Source of the DNA: an uncultured Agathobacter sp. | GTDB lineage: Bacteria; Bacillota; Clostridia; Lachnospirales; Lachnospiraceae | DNA: 64,000 nucleotides | NCBI GenBank assembly: GCA_934307695.1 | Contig: CAKRCS010000008.1 | Location: 1 to 64,000 of the forward strand | Direction of reading: 5' to 3' | In this document: in pieces, positions 33,712 to 43,090 of the stretch | Position numbering within the stretch: the stretch's first letter is position 1 | Layout of the letters: every line of letters starts with the position of its first letter | The notes under the pieces: model-generated | The model's input: the letters and a program-made list of their open reading frames with translations, nothing else | What the model was told of the DNA's origin: nothing | The model's database searches: none | Position numbers and translations under genes: made by a program

Positions 33712-36700
33712 ATGAAAGTAAATGGAGTAGCTAAAAAAGTAAAAAGGGGCACGGCGCTGCTTCTTGCCGGATTGATGATGCTGTCATCCGTGGACATATC
33801 CGGGCTTGAAGTAAATGCGGCGGAGGAGAGCGCGTATGAGGCAGGCGCAGCTAATGCGCAGGCGGAAAATGGCGCGAGCTTAAAGGAGTCCGATGCAGAT
33901 GCACAGGCGGAAAACGGCGCGCACTTAAAGGAGTACGATGCGGACGCGCAGGCGGAAAATGGTGCAAGCTTAGAGGCGTCCGATGCAGACGCGCAGGCAG
34001 AAAATGGCGCAAGCTTAGAGGTGTCCGATGCAGACGCACAGACGGGAAACGACGCGCTCTTCGAGGAGTACGGGGTAGAAACGCAGGCGGATGACACGGC
34101 GGCAGAAGGGAATATCATCATCACAAAGCAGCCGGAGGACATCACTGTATTTGACGGCTATACGGAGCAGCCTGTTCTTTCAGTAGAGGCGATAGATGCC
34201 ACAGGCTCTGGCAAACCTCTTACTTATCAGTGGTATACCGTTTCATACATACCTGAGAGGTGTGAGCGATTGATAAATGGGGAAAACCAAAATAGCTATA
34301 AGATCAATATGGGAATACCTTATAGTACGTACACTTATTTTTGCCGTATTACCTGTGGTGAATATACGGTGGATTCAAGAGATGCCTATTTTACGGTAAA
34401 TTCCGGAATTGTGCAGGTCGCAATTAATGGAAACATCAACCGCTATGATTCCTGGGATGATGCAATGACGGCATTACAAAAAGCTTCTGAAGATGGTTCA
34501 CTGAAGGATTCCAAAGTAACAATTAAGCTGATGTGGAAAGAGACTACAACTTCCAATGTTTATTCTATTGACTTTGACGGAGCAGAAGTTGAGTTAGGAG
34601 GAATTGGAGGATATGTAGGGGGAAATTCAAGCGAGGCATTGCTGAAAATAAATAATGCGAAGAATATTATTGTTAATAAGCAATTTACGGATAGATTAAA
34701 TAATAAAAGTGGTGCTGATATTTCTCTAAATAATTCCACTATGGATTTAGAGGGCAGGGTAAAGCATCTGATACTAGATCAAAATGCAACACTGTATATA
34801 CATGATGACGCAGACGTATATTATATAACAATAAATGGTACTGGAAATGTGATTGTTTCAGAAGATAATAGCGACTACGCGACTCATGAAGTTTCAGTGG
34901 GAGAGGCTGCGGATGTAAATATTTATCATAAAACGGAAGAGAGTTTTAATTCTTTTGAGATATCAGAAAATACAGCTAGTGTAAAACATTGGTTCCTCAT
35001 TACACTGCCTGATAATATGACACAGGAAGAGGCACTTCCTTTGATAGAAAATAAAGACAGTATTACCACCTATGATGGCGATATCTATGGAGCATCAGGG
35101 GAAACAGTTACAGTGGGGGATAATATCTGTGCATATACTTTTGTTGGTTCGGAACAGATAAATGAAATAACTGATAATCAGTTTACGATGGGTGGAAGTG
35201 AAGAAAACGGATATCCGGTTATTCTTCTTGCACACAATGCGGACGGGGATGGTGGTACTTGCTCAATCTGCCATAAGACAAGTATCTCAGCAACCTATGC
35301 GAACGGCTACCTTACGATCAAAGGCTTGGAAGGGCGTACCTATGACACCTATCCGCAGATTTTGTCAACAATCACATTGACAACCGAGAGTGGAAGCAAG
35401 GTGCTTACCGCACCTCAATATGGATTGGGGCATGGCACATTGGGATTTGGCGGAGATAATCCTGCGAATAGCAATGCGGAGTATACCGTGGTATATAAAA
35501 ACAATGTAATCCCATACGCTCTGAAAGAGGGCGATGCAGGCTTTGACAAGGAAAAAGCACCTCAGGTAACCATTACCGGAAAGGGCGATTATGCAGGTTC
35601 TCTTACCCTTTACTTTACGATTGGGGAAGGAGAGATGCAGCTGGGGGATTTTGTAGCACGCGGATCTAGGAGTGTGGTGATATACGATGGACGGCAGCAT
35701 AAGGCATGGGAGGAATCTAGCACTGCAATCCTGTTTAAAGCAGATCTGTACGATAAAGAACTGTTTGGAGAAAGAGAATACATTTATACTTGCACCCCGA
35801 CGGATGCAAAGAATTATTGGTATGGTTCGGCAGGCTTTAATAATCCAAATAAAATAGAATACAGTACAGATGATCAGAAAACATGGATACTAGAAAGAGA
35901 AGCTGGCGCGGCAGGAAACTATGAAAATATGTACATGCTTACCGACGCCGGAAAATATCCTTTCTATATCCGCGTGACCAATGAATACTGCGGCACACAG
36001 ACGCTGATTTCAGAGAAGTATATTGCAAAGATTACACCAAGAGATTTATCGGAAAGTGAAATTACGCTGGAAGAGCTTTCGGATGTGACTGCATACTATA
36101 CCGGCAAGCCGGTGATTCCGACTGATTGGGACGAGAAGATTACCGATACCGGTCTGGGCAAAAGCATAGGCACCTATACCTTGGTCAAGGACAAGGATTT
36201 TACGGTGTCCGGTTCAGATAATACAGATGTCACAGAGGATGGCAGCAAGGCAACGATCATCTTTACCGGAACCGGAAATTATACCGGAGAACTTAAAGCC
36301 AAGTTTGATATAGACTATGCCTTTTCCGCAGAGCAGACCACTGCGTCTAAGAATGTCTGGTACAATCAGCCGGTTAAACTGGACAGTCATGCGGCTGCAG
36401 ATATTACGATGGAGAGCGCAGATGCACCTGTAATCTTTACGACAGAAGCAGAGGAAGAAATTTTAACCGAGCCGCTGACCTATTACGGTAGTCTTACGGA
36501 TGCAATAAATGGCACGAATCCGGTGGAGGAGATTACCGGGGAGGGCAAAGTTACAAAGAAGCTCTATGTCAAAGACGCTGCCGGCTACATCAGCAAACCA
36601 GTGGAGGTAACCGTACACATTGACACCACCGCACCAACTTGGGGAGACGATGACCAGACGGAAGGTTATGGTATCAACATCAGGACGAACTGGTGGCATA

Positions 36701-39700
36701 CCTTCCTGAATAAGGTTAGTTTCGGCTTATTCTACAACGATAAAACGCTGGATGTGCAGATCGTCGCAGCTGATCCGACCAGTGGCGTTGACAAGTATTA
36801 CTATTATATCCAGACTGTTTCTGACGAAGCTGCTGCCGGAGAGTATACCGCGCTGACCGGGGCGGAGTTAGACAAGCTATCCAGAGATGTAAACGATGCG
36901 ACAAAGGGATTTGTTTGTGTTACGGCGAATGCGCGCAACACAGGAACAGTAAAGGGTGCGTTAAGCAAGAATGGTACTTATATCATCTATGCCTATGCGG
37001 TTGATAAGGCTGGAAATAAGAGCGGCTATATTTCCACAGAGGGAATCGGAGTGGATACAAAGGCACCGGATGTAGCGCTAAAAATGCCGACCAAAGATGA
37101 CGGTACATTAAAGGATACAGAGGCGACAGTTTCGGTTACTCTGGATGAGGATGCAACGCTCGTGTACTTCTATGTGGATGAGAGCCTGTACAATCTGGAG
37201 AATGCAGGAGGACTCTCGTATGACGATCTGACTGCGCAATCAACCGGATTGATATGGAAGTATGTGCGACCAAACGCTGACGAGGAGACCAGACCGGTTG
37301 TTGGACCACTTGCCACGAAAAACGTGGATGGAAAATGGGAAGCACCTTTCGCGCAGAGCGGAGATTGGGTAACTATCGCGAAAGATGGTGAAACAGAGAT
37401 AAAAGCTCCGGCATATAAGTTGGAAGCGAAAAAGGGTGTAAATGAAATTACGGTGACCGGATTGCAGCCAAGTGAGAGGTTTCAGGTATGGATTGCAGCT
37501 ATCGATAAGGCAGGCAATTTTTCGGGATATAGTGTTACTTTCCTTACCACCACAAAAGCAATCCCGAAGATTACAACCGAACCGAAGCTGACCGGTGTTT
37601 ACGGAGATACTGCTAAGGATCTGAATGCGGCAGATGGTGTTGCGGAGTATAACGGTCAGACCGTTGCTGGAACATGGACGATCACGGACACGGATGCTTC
37701 TGTTTTAGAGGTAGGTACGACAAAGACCTGTCAGGTGACATTTACCCCGGAGGATACCGATAAGTACGAGAATGTGGTCATGGAGGTTGTTCCGACCATT
37801 GAGAAACGTCCGATTACGATCAACGTGCAGGATCAGAACATGAGCGTAACTTACGGCGAGGAGCTGCCGCAGATTTCCACGGCTGATTTTGATCTCGCAG
37901 ATGACTTCACGTTGGTAGGAAGCGATGATAAAGACACGATCGCGGCAACCTTGGTCATGGTTACTTCGGCTAAGAAGGGATCGGATGCCGGAACGTATGC
38001 GTTTACCTTGGAATCCAATAGCCCGAACTATGCGGTGACTGCGAAATATTATGGAAAGCTGGATGATCCCGCAACCTCTAAGGATGCCGGAACACTTACG
38101 ATCAACAAGGCAAAGGGCGAGATTATTAAGGGTGCAGGCTATGAAGAAACTCACAAGGTAATATATGGAGATCCTGCCTTTGCGTTAGCTGCGATCGCTA
38201 ATCATAGTGAGTCAAAGCTGGTTTATACGGTTAGTAACTCTCGAAATTCGTCGGGCGTCCTTGTTGCAGATGATCAGATCATTGCCGTGGATGCAGATGG
38301 CAACGTTACCATAAAGAATGTAGGAGATGCATATATTACGATCTCGCTGCCGGAATCAAAGAACTATACAAAGTCTGAGCCTTTAAAGGTATATGTTGTA
38401 ATTAGGCGTAAGGCTTTATCGCTGAAGGAGAAGCGGGAATATCTGTGCATCAGAGAAAATTCAGACACCATCGACATTGCATCTCTGCTGCCGGAGGATC
38501 GTGGCGAGACAACAGTGGGACGTATAGATGTTTTAGCAGGAGAAGGCTTCTTTAGTGTAGAGCCAACACTGCAGGAGGAACTGCTTTCCTATACGATCAG
38601 GAAAGGAGATGCAGGTGGTTTAACATATATTGATGTCCGGGTTAATTCAGACAATTATATAATTGATCTTCGTATTACGGTCAGTCGGATAGCTCAGAAG
38701 CAGGTTGCACCGCGTGATGCGGTGACCTTGGTAAGCGGTACCCTGACTTATGGGGAGCCTTTGTCCAAGTTGGTCTTTGATGATGTGATATTTATCGATG
38801 ACAGTATGGCTGAAAGTACTGATGAGAAGATAGTATCCGGAACTCTTGAATGGGTTGAGCCGGATTGCAAACCGACAGCAGGGGAACATTACATGCAGTG
38901 GAGGTTTACACCGGATAATGAGGAATATGCACCAACGGATGGAGGTGTGCATTTTACGGTACAGAAGGCTGTGCCGAAGGTAACAGAGCTGCCGACTGTT
39001 GCAGACCGGGTTTATGCTCCGTCAAAAGCTCTTTTGGACAGTGATCTGACCGGAGGAACCGTGCTTGATGTAAATAAAGAGGCGTTAGCCGGAGCATGGA
39101 GCTGGCAGAACGGGGATGTCGTTCCAACCGTTGACAATACAGGCTATACCGCAGTATTTACACCGGATGATACCGACAACTACGAGACGGTAACAAAGAC
39201 CATCGCCGTAAATGTGGCAAAGGCAACACCGGTGATCAAAGAAAATCCGTCCGCTCTTGAGATCACTTATGGCGATAATCTTGGCAAGGCGGCTTTAACC
39301 GGTGGAACGGTAACGTATAGTGATTCGGATGACACGGTTGTTGCAGGAGCGTTCACTTGGAAAGACGCTGCGGCAAAACCGGTAGTTGCAGACAGCAACA
39401 GCAGGAAATTTACCGTAGTGTTCACACCGGCAGATACCATAAATTATGAGGCGGTGGAAACACAGATCACAGTCAAGGTAAAGAAAGCGCCTGTTGCACC
39501 GGATATGCCGGGCAGCACCATGAATGTGCCGAACAAAACGGAGAAGATAAGCGATATTACCCTTCCGAAGAACTGGGTATGGCATGATGCGGACAAGGAC
39601 ACTGCACTTGAGGTTGGAGTGACAGTGAGTGCAACGGCTGTTTACACCGGAGCAGATAAGGGCAACTACGAGACGGAGAGCGTTGAGGTAAGCGTTACCC

Positions 39701-41304
39701 GCTCAGCCTGCGATCATGCAAACACGGAACTTAAAAATGCAAAGGCTGCAAGCTGTCAAGAAACCGGTTATACCGGAGACACTTACTGCAAGGACTGCGG
39801 CGAACTGGTTGCATCCGGCACGGTAATCCCGCTGACAGATCATCAGGGCGGAACAGCTACCTGTATCGCAAGGGCTGTCTGCACTGTGTGCGGCAATGAA
39901 TACGGAGCAGTCGATGCAGGTAACCATGTTAATACAGAGCTTCGCGGTTTTGCGGAGCCGACCTGTACCACAGACGGCTACACCGGAGACACTTACTGTA
40001 AGGACTGCGGCTTACTGCTTACAAGCGGAACGTCAACTGCTGCGCTCGGACACAGCTATACCTCCAAGGTCACCAAGAATCCGACCACAACGGAGGAGGG
40101 CGTGATGACCTATACCTGCGATCGGTGCGGTCATTCTTACACCACATCCATCGCAAAGCTGCCGGATAATAGCGGTACGGAGCAGAAACCGTCGCAGGAT
40201 GCTGACAAGAGCGATAAGGGTGATCAGTCAGAGAGTAAGCCGGGAAGCGGCAAGAACGATAAGACCGATAAGACAGACAAGAACAATCAGAGTGACAAGA
40301 ACGACAAGTCTGATAAGAGTGATCAGTCGGGAAGTAATTCGGAAAGTGATAAGACTGAACAGAGCAACGAGAACAACCAGACTGACGCTAACAATCAGTC
40401 AGAGAACGCATCCTCTGTCTTACCGTTTGTAAGAGACAATAGTGAGAAGTCCGGCTGGCAGATGATTTCCGATCAGGTGGAACAGACGAACGAAGGCGGC
40501 ACCGTAGCAATCGATATGAACGGTACGACCACCGTTCCGTCCGACATCTTTGAACAGTTGCAGGGAAAAGATATTGAGATTGTTTTCCAGATGAAGGATG
40601 GAATCACTTGGACGATCAATGGTAAAGATGTAACCGACATCAGGGGAGACATCGACTTCGGTGTTACCCTTGGAAGCGACGCGGGCAAAAACATTCCGGT
40701 AGACGTTATCAATCAGGTTACCGGGGAGCACTATTCGGTAAATCTGACACTTGCATACGATGGCGAGTTTGGATTTACGGCAACACTTACCGTCAATATG
40801 GAAGAAGAGAATGCCGGTTACTATGCAAATCTTTTCTACTATAACCCGGAAAACGATACACTGGAGTTTATGTGCGCAGGAGAGATTGAAGCGGATGGCA
40901 ATGTTGCACTTACCTTTAACCACGCTTCCGACTATACGATCGTGATCAGTGATACCATTATGGACGGTGAGAATGTGGCAGCAAATGACGCTACCACTGG
41001 CGACTCGAAGGGCGATGATGCACAAAGCGGTGACACCTCAGTATCCGGCAATGACACCCAGAGTGACGAAGCGCAGAGCGGTGATGTTTCAGCATCCGGC
41101 GATGATGCACAGGGTGATGACGTTTCAGCATCCGGCGACAATACACAGGGTGGAGACGTTCCGGCATCTGGTGATGATACGCAGACTGCAACCAACCATG
41201 ATACTGCATGGAAGGGCTGGTGGGTAATTCTCATCGGCATTGGACTTGTGGTTGTCATCGGTTTTGGAATGTTTGTTTTGAAACGAAAAGAAAAAAAGGA
41301 CTAG
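33712..41304 (+). CDS. Giant mosaic cell-surface protein (2530 aa)
   Basis: 2530 residues. A signal peptide (residues 1 to about 36, ending near VNA) is followed by five 15-residue repeats (47-121), an Ig-like start (QPEDITVFDGYTEQPVLSVEA), and a stretch with right-handed strand-like repeats (about 230-430). Many MBG/bacterial Ig-type modules follow (for example YGDTAKDLNAADG, YGEELPQISTADFDL, YGDNLGKAALTGGTVTY, each ending FTP[AD]DT). A Cys-rich region with CKDCG and CDRCG knuckles is at about 2000-2145. A Lys/Asp/Asn/Ser-rich linker (about 2157-2233) leads to a 180-residue domain (about 2236-2415), a second Asp/Ser/Gly repeat block, and one C-terminal helix plus KRKEKKD. There is no LPXTG sortase motif, so it is held by the membrane helix. 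Probably an adhesin or binding protein; the ligand is unknown. Composition shifts inside it (see findings). Confidence 0.85.
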   Translation: MKVNGVAKKVKRGTALLLAGLMMLSSVDISGLEVNAAEESAYEAGAANAQAENGASLKESDADAQAENGAHLKEYDADAQAENGASLEASDADAQAENGASLEVSDADAQTGNDALFEEYGVETQADDTAAEGNIIITKQPEDITVFDGYTEQPVLSVEAIDATGSGKPLTYQWYTVSYIPERCERLINGENQNSYKINMGIPYSTYTYFCRITCGEYTVDSRDAYFTVNSGIVQVAINGNINRYDSWDDAMTALQKASEDGSLKDSKVTIKLMWKETTTSNVYSIDFDGAEVELGGIGGYVGGNSSEALLKINNAKNIIVNKQFTDRLNNKSGADISLNNSTMDLEGRVKHLILDQNATLYIHDDADVYYITINGTGNVIVSEDNSDYATHEVSVGEAADVNIYHKTEESFNSFEISENTASVKHWFLITLPDNMTQEEALPLIENKDSITTYDGDIYGASGETVTVGDNICAYTFVGSEQINEITDNQFTMGGSEENGYPVILLAHNADGDGGTCSICHKTSISATYANGYLTIKGLEGRTYDTYPQILSTITLTTESGSKVLTAPQYGLGHGTLGFGGDNPANSNAEYTVVYKNNVIPYALKEGDAGFDKEKAPQVTITGKGDYAGSLTLYFTIGEGEMQLGDFVARGSRSVVIYDGRQHKAWEESSTAILFKADLYDKELFGEREYIYTCTPTDAKNYWYGSAGFNNPNKIEYSTDDQKTWILEREAGAAGNYENMYMLTDAGKYPFYIRVTNEYCGTQTLISEKYIAKITPRDLSESEITLEELSDVTAYYTGKPVIPTDWDEKITDTGLGKSIGTYTLVKDKDFTVSGSDNTDVTEDGSKATIIFTGTGNYTGELKAKFDIDYAFSAEQTTASKNVWYNQPVKLDSHAAADITMESADAPVIFTTEAEEEILTEPLTYYGSLTDAINGTNPVEEITGEGKVTKKLYVKDAAGYISKPVEVTVHIDTTAPTWGDDDQTEGYGINIRTNWWHTFLNKVSFGLFYNDKTLDVQIVAADPTSGVDKYYYYIQTVSDEAAAGEYTALTGAELDKLSRDVNDATKGFVCVTANARNTGTVKGALSKNGTYIIYAYAVDKAGNKSGYISTEGIGVDTKAPDVALKMPTKDDGTLKDTEATVSVTLDEDATLVYFYVDESLYNLENAGGLSYDDLTAQSTGLIWKYVRPNADEETRPVVGPLATKNVDGKWEAPFAQSGDWVTIAKDGETEIKAPAYKLEAKKGVNEITVTGLQPSERFQVWIAAIDKAGNFSGYSVTFLTTTKAIPKITTEPKLTGVYGDTAKDLNAADGVAEYNGQTVAGTWTITDTDASVLEVGTTKTCQVTFTPEDTDKYENVVMEVVPTIEKRPITINVQDQNMSVTYGEELPQISTADFDLADDFTLVGSDDKDTIAATLVMVTSAKKGSDAGTYAFTLESNSPNYAVTAKYYGKLDDPATSKDAGTLTINKAKGEIIKGAGYEETHKVIYGDPAFALAAIANHSESKLVYTVSNSRNSSGVLVADDQIIAVDADGNVTIKNVGDAYITISLPESKNYTKSEPLKVYVVIRRKALSLKEKREYLCIRENSDTIDIASLLPEDRGETTVGRIDVLAGEGFFSVEPTLQEELLSYTIRKGDAGGLTYIDVRVNSDNYIIDLRITVSRIAQKQVAPRDAVTLVSGTLTYGEPLSKLVFDDVIFIDDSMAESTDEKIVSGTLEWVEPDCKPTAGEHYMQWRFTPDNEEYAPTDGGVHFTVQKAVPKVTELPTVADRVYAPSKALLDSDLTGGTVLDVNKEALAGAWSWQNGDVVPTVDNTGYTAVFTPDDTDNYETVTKTIAVNVAKATPVIKENPSALEITYGDNLGKAALTGGTVTYSDSDDTVVAGAFTWKDAAAKPVVADSNSRKFTVVFTPADTINYEAVETQITVKVKKAPVAPDMPGSTMNVPNKTEKISDITLPKNWVWHDADKDTALEVGVTVSATAVYTGADKGNYETESVEVSVTRSACDHANTELKNAKAASCQETGYTGDTYCKDCGELVASGTVIPLTDHQGGTATCIARAVCTVCGNEYGAVDAGNHVNTELRGFAEPTCTTDGYTGDTYCKDCGLLLTSGTSTAALGHSYTSKVTKNPTTTEEGVMTYTCDRCGHSYTTSIAKLPDNSGTEQKPSQDADKSDKGDQSESKPGSGKNDKTDKTDKNNQSDKNDKSDKSDQSGSNSESDKTEQSNENNQTDANNQSENASSVLPFVRDNSEKSGWQMISDQVEQTNEGGTVAIDMNGTTTVPSDIFEQLQGKDIEIVFQMKDGITWTINGKDVTDIRGDIDFGVTLGSDAGKNIPVDVINQVTGEHYSVNLTLAYDGEFGFTATLTVNMEEENAGYYANLFYYNPENDTLEFMCAGEIEADGNVALTFNHASDYTIVISDTIMDGENVAANDATTGDSKGDDAQSGDTSVSGNDTQSDEAQSGDVSASGDDAQGDDVSASGDNTQGGDVPASGDDTQTATNHDTAWKGWWVILIGIGLVVVIGFGMFVLKRKEKKD
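33850..34074 (+). repeat. Five 45-nt in-frame repeats (15 aa) in the surface protein
   Basis: Units of the form ADAQAENGASLKESD begin at 33850, 33895, 33940, 33985 and 34030. The first four are 80-95% identical in DNA; the fifth has diverged. Multiples of 45 nt keep the frame if units are lost or gained. Confidence 0.92.
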
Positions 41305-41315
41305 TTTAAGCAAAA

Positions 41316-41350
41316 GCATCGGGATTTTGATGCAGATGCAATCTCGATGC
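41316..41350. other. Hairpin just after the giant gene
   Basis: GCATCGGGATT (41316-41326) pairs with AATCTCGATGC (41340-41350), one G-T pair, 13-nt loop. No T-tract follows, so it is not itself a terminator; it may protect the 3' end of the giant mRNA. Confidence 0.5.
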
Positions 41351-41370
41351 AAACCCTTCAAAAGGGCTAA

Positions 41371-41409
41371 AAAAGCGATGGCGGATAATTGATCTGCCAT
41401 CGCTTTTAT
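41371..41409. terminator. Bidirectional terminator between the giant gene and xpt
   Basis: A 15-bp stem AAAAGCGATGGCGGA (41371-41385) / TCTGCCATCGCTTTT (41393-41407) with one G-T pair and a 7-nt loop. Runs of four T occur on both strands, so it ends both convergent transcripts. Confidence 0.85.
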
Positions 41410-41439
41410 CTTACTTATATGAAATTAAGAAATCATATC

Positions 41440-42015
41440 TTATTCTTCAACGAAGTGTACGCCGTTTTCGTCCATGCTTGCGATTCTTGCCTGTGAGTAA
41501 ACATCGAAGCCCTGTGCAACCAGCTTGTCGTGACCTGGCTGGAAGGATTTCTCAATCAGGATACCGATTCCGGCAACGGTCGCATGAGCCATGCGCATCA
41601 GGCGGATTGCTCCGGTGGCAGCCTCGCCGTCTGCAAGGAAGTCATCAATGATCAGAACGTGGTCATTTTCATTTATGTATTCCGCAGAAAGGGTAAGCTC
41701 ATAGGAGGTCTGGGTGGTGAAGGATGTAACCTCGGTCTGATAGAGATTGCTGTTTAAGATCTTGGAAGGTTTTTTCTTTAAAATAACGAGTGGAACCTTC
41801 ATAGCCTTTGCTGCCATGAGTGCCGGAGCAATACCGGAGCTTTCGATGGTGACAACCTTTGTGACACCTTTTCCGGCAAAGTGGTTGGCAAAGTCCTCGC
41901 CGATCTGCTCCATGAGAACCGGGTCAACCTGCAGATTTAAAAAGCTTCCGACCTTTAAGATGTTCGGTGGGATAACAAGTCCTTCTTTTACAATGCGTTC
42001 TTTTAATTCTTTCAT
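41440..42015 (-). CDS. xpt: Xanthine phosphoribosyltransferase
   Basis: 191 residues, normal length. It begins MKELKERIVKEGLVIPPNILKVGSFLNLQVDP, the family signature. The PRPP-binding loop is VLIIDDFLADGEAATGAI (about 121-138), and VTKVVTIESSGIAPALMAAKAM (about 51-72) binds the purine side. It salvages xanthine to XMP. In Bacillus it is in the purine-riboswitch regulon; here it lies second behind a small membrane-protein gene, and I see no purine riboswitch in the 54-nt upstream interval. The ribosome site AAAGGAGG is unusually far (14 nt) from the ATG. Confidence 0.96.
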   Translation of the reverse strand: MKELKERIVKEGLVIPPNILKVGSFLNLQVDPVLMEQIGEDFANHFAGKGVTKVVTIESSGIAPALMAAKAMKVPLVILKKKPSKILNSNLYQTEVTSFTTQTSYELTLSAEYINENDHVLIIDDFLADGEAATGAIRLMRMAHATVAGIGILIEKSFQPGHDKLVAQGFDVYSQARIASMDENGVHFVEE

Positions 42016-42050
42016 GATATATTTTTATACCTCCTTTGTGATCGGTTAAA

Positions 42051-42518
42051 TTATTCCGGGAAAATCGTGGTGTAAAGCTTCTCTGCAAGATGATCCTTAA
42101 ATTCATCGGAGAGAGAAGGGTATTTCTCGGAAATCAGTGCGCATATCTTGTCGTATCTTGGGTAATATAACGCTTCCGGCTCGTCAGAATCCATATCCTC
42201 GCTGGTGTACTCCTGCATAAAGCCTGTGTACTCCTGTAAAAACCAGTCTGTGATCTCCTTGTCCAGCGACAATTCGCTCTGGGCTGCGCTCTTTAGCTTT
42301 TTCATGGCAAGGAAAGAGTGAAGTCCAACGATAAAAAAGATGACAAACAGGATTCCCATGACAACTGACATCAGGATCTTCTGGAAGTCAGCGAGCGGAA
42401 GTGGAATGATGCCTAAATCAACAAGTACCAGCAGGATAAGTCCGACTCCGCCTACAATCGTGAAGCTTACCGCGGTGGAACGATTATCCTCTAGCTTGGT
42501 GTCCGGATCAATATACAT
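42051..42518 (-). CDS. Small membrane protein, function unknown (155 aa)
   Basis: 155 residues with two membrane helices (about residues 17-37 and 46-69) connected by a short DLGIIPLPLADF turn. A soluble acidic C-terminal half contains FLQEYTGFMQEYTSEDMDSDEPEALYYPRYDKICALISEKYPSLSDEFKDHLAEKLY. No named family recognised. GGAGG lies 5 nt before the ATG. It is the first gene of a two-gene unit with xpt (36-nt gap) and diverges from rlmH. Confidence 0.75.
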   Translation of the reverse strand: MYIDPDTKLEDNRSTAVSFTIVGGVGLILLVLVDLGIIPLPLADFQKILMSVVMGILFVIFFIVGLHSFLAMKKLKSAAQSELSLDKEITDWFLQEYTGFMQEYTSEDMDSDEPEALYYPRYDKICALISEKYPSLSDEFKDHLAEKLYTTIFPE

Positions 42519-42538
42519 ACAAATCCTCCTTAAAGTGT

Positions 42539-42566
42539 TTGTTATAAAACATATATATGGTATAAT
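42539..42566 (+). promoter_or_regulatory. rlmH promoter, start site predicted on the ATG
   Basis: TTGTTA (42539-42544), a 16-nt spacer, and perfect TATAAT (42561-42566). Only six bases lie between the -10 and the ATG at 42573, so transcription is predicted to start at or next to the A of the start codon. Confidence 0.65.
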
Positions 42567-42572
42567 GAAATC

Positions 42573-43052
42573 ATGAAAATTACAATATTATGTGTCGGAA
42601 AAATTAAAGAAAAATTTTATAGGGATGCGATCGCGGAATACGAGAAACGGCTGAGCCGTTACTGCAAGCTGTCCATTGTCGAGGTTGCAGATGAAAAGAC
42701 TGAGGAAAATGCGTCGCAGACACAGATCGACATGGTCAAAGAGAAGGAGGGACAGCGGCTTCTTGCGGCGATAAAGGACGATGGCTACTGCATCTGTCTT
42801 GCAATCGACGGCAGGATGCTCGACTCGGTGGAGTTGTCGCAGAAGATCGAGCGGCTTGGTATTGAAGGCAAGAGCAATATTTACTTTGTGATCGGCGGTT
42901 CACTTGGACTGTCGGACGAGGTGCTAGGGCGTGCCGACTATAAGCTCAGCTTCTCCAAGATGACCTTCCCACATCAGTTGATGCGCGTGATCCTTTTAGA
43001 ACAGGTTTACCGCAGTTACCGTATCATGAATCATGAACCGTATCACAAATAA
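42573..43052 (+). CDS. rlmH: 23S rRNA (pseudouridine1915-N3)-methyltransferase
   Basis: 159 residues, full length. SPOUT methyltransferase: starts MKITILCVGKIKEKFYRDAIAEYEKRLSRYCKLSIVEVADEK; the knot region contains IYFVIGGSLGLSDEVLGRADYKLSFSKMTFPHQLMRVILLEQVYRSYRIMNHEPYHK, which is the family's C-terminal signature with the SAM-binding Gly-rich loop and the closing HxPYHK. It methylates pseudouridine 1915 in helix 69. There is no Shine-Dalgarno; the promoter sits directly against the ATG, so the mRNA may be leaderless. The sporulation genes yqfC and yqfD follow. Confidence 0.97.
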   Translation: MKITILCVGKIKEKFYRDAIAEYEKRLSRYCKLSIVEVADEKTEENASQTQIDMVKEKEGQRLLAAIKDDGYCICLAIDGRMLDSVELSQKIERLGIEGKSNIYFVIGGSLGLSDEVLGRADYKLSFSKMTFPHQLMRVILLEQVYRSYRIMNHEPYHK

Positions 43053-43055
43053 CTT

Positions 43056-43085
43056 GCATAGTACGAGCCACGTTTCTCATAAAGT
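43056..43085 (+). promoter_or_regulatory. Sigma-E-like promoter before yqfC
   Basis: GCATA (43056-43060, matching the sigma-E -35 core KMATA), then CATAAAGT (43078-43085; consensus CATACAMT, 6 of 8) with 15 nt between GCATAGT and CATA. In B. subtilis yqfC/yqfD are in the sigma-E regulon. The start site would fall close to the ATG at 43091. Confidence 0.45.
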
Positions 43086-43090
43086 GTACC

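Noticed and set aside
40420..41025. 201-codon antisense frame and several others opposite the giant gene
   Set aside because: Shadows of biased codon use on the coding strand; no ribosome sites and no plausible protein features.
41200..41304. LPXTG sortase signal at the end of the giant surface protein
   Set aside because: The C-terminus has only a hydrophobic helix and a KRKEKKD tail; no LPXTG or similar motif was found.
42519..42572. Purine riboswitch ahead of the xpt unit
   Set aside because: The interval is 54 nt and holds only the divergent promoter and ribosome site; there is no room for an aptamer.
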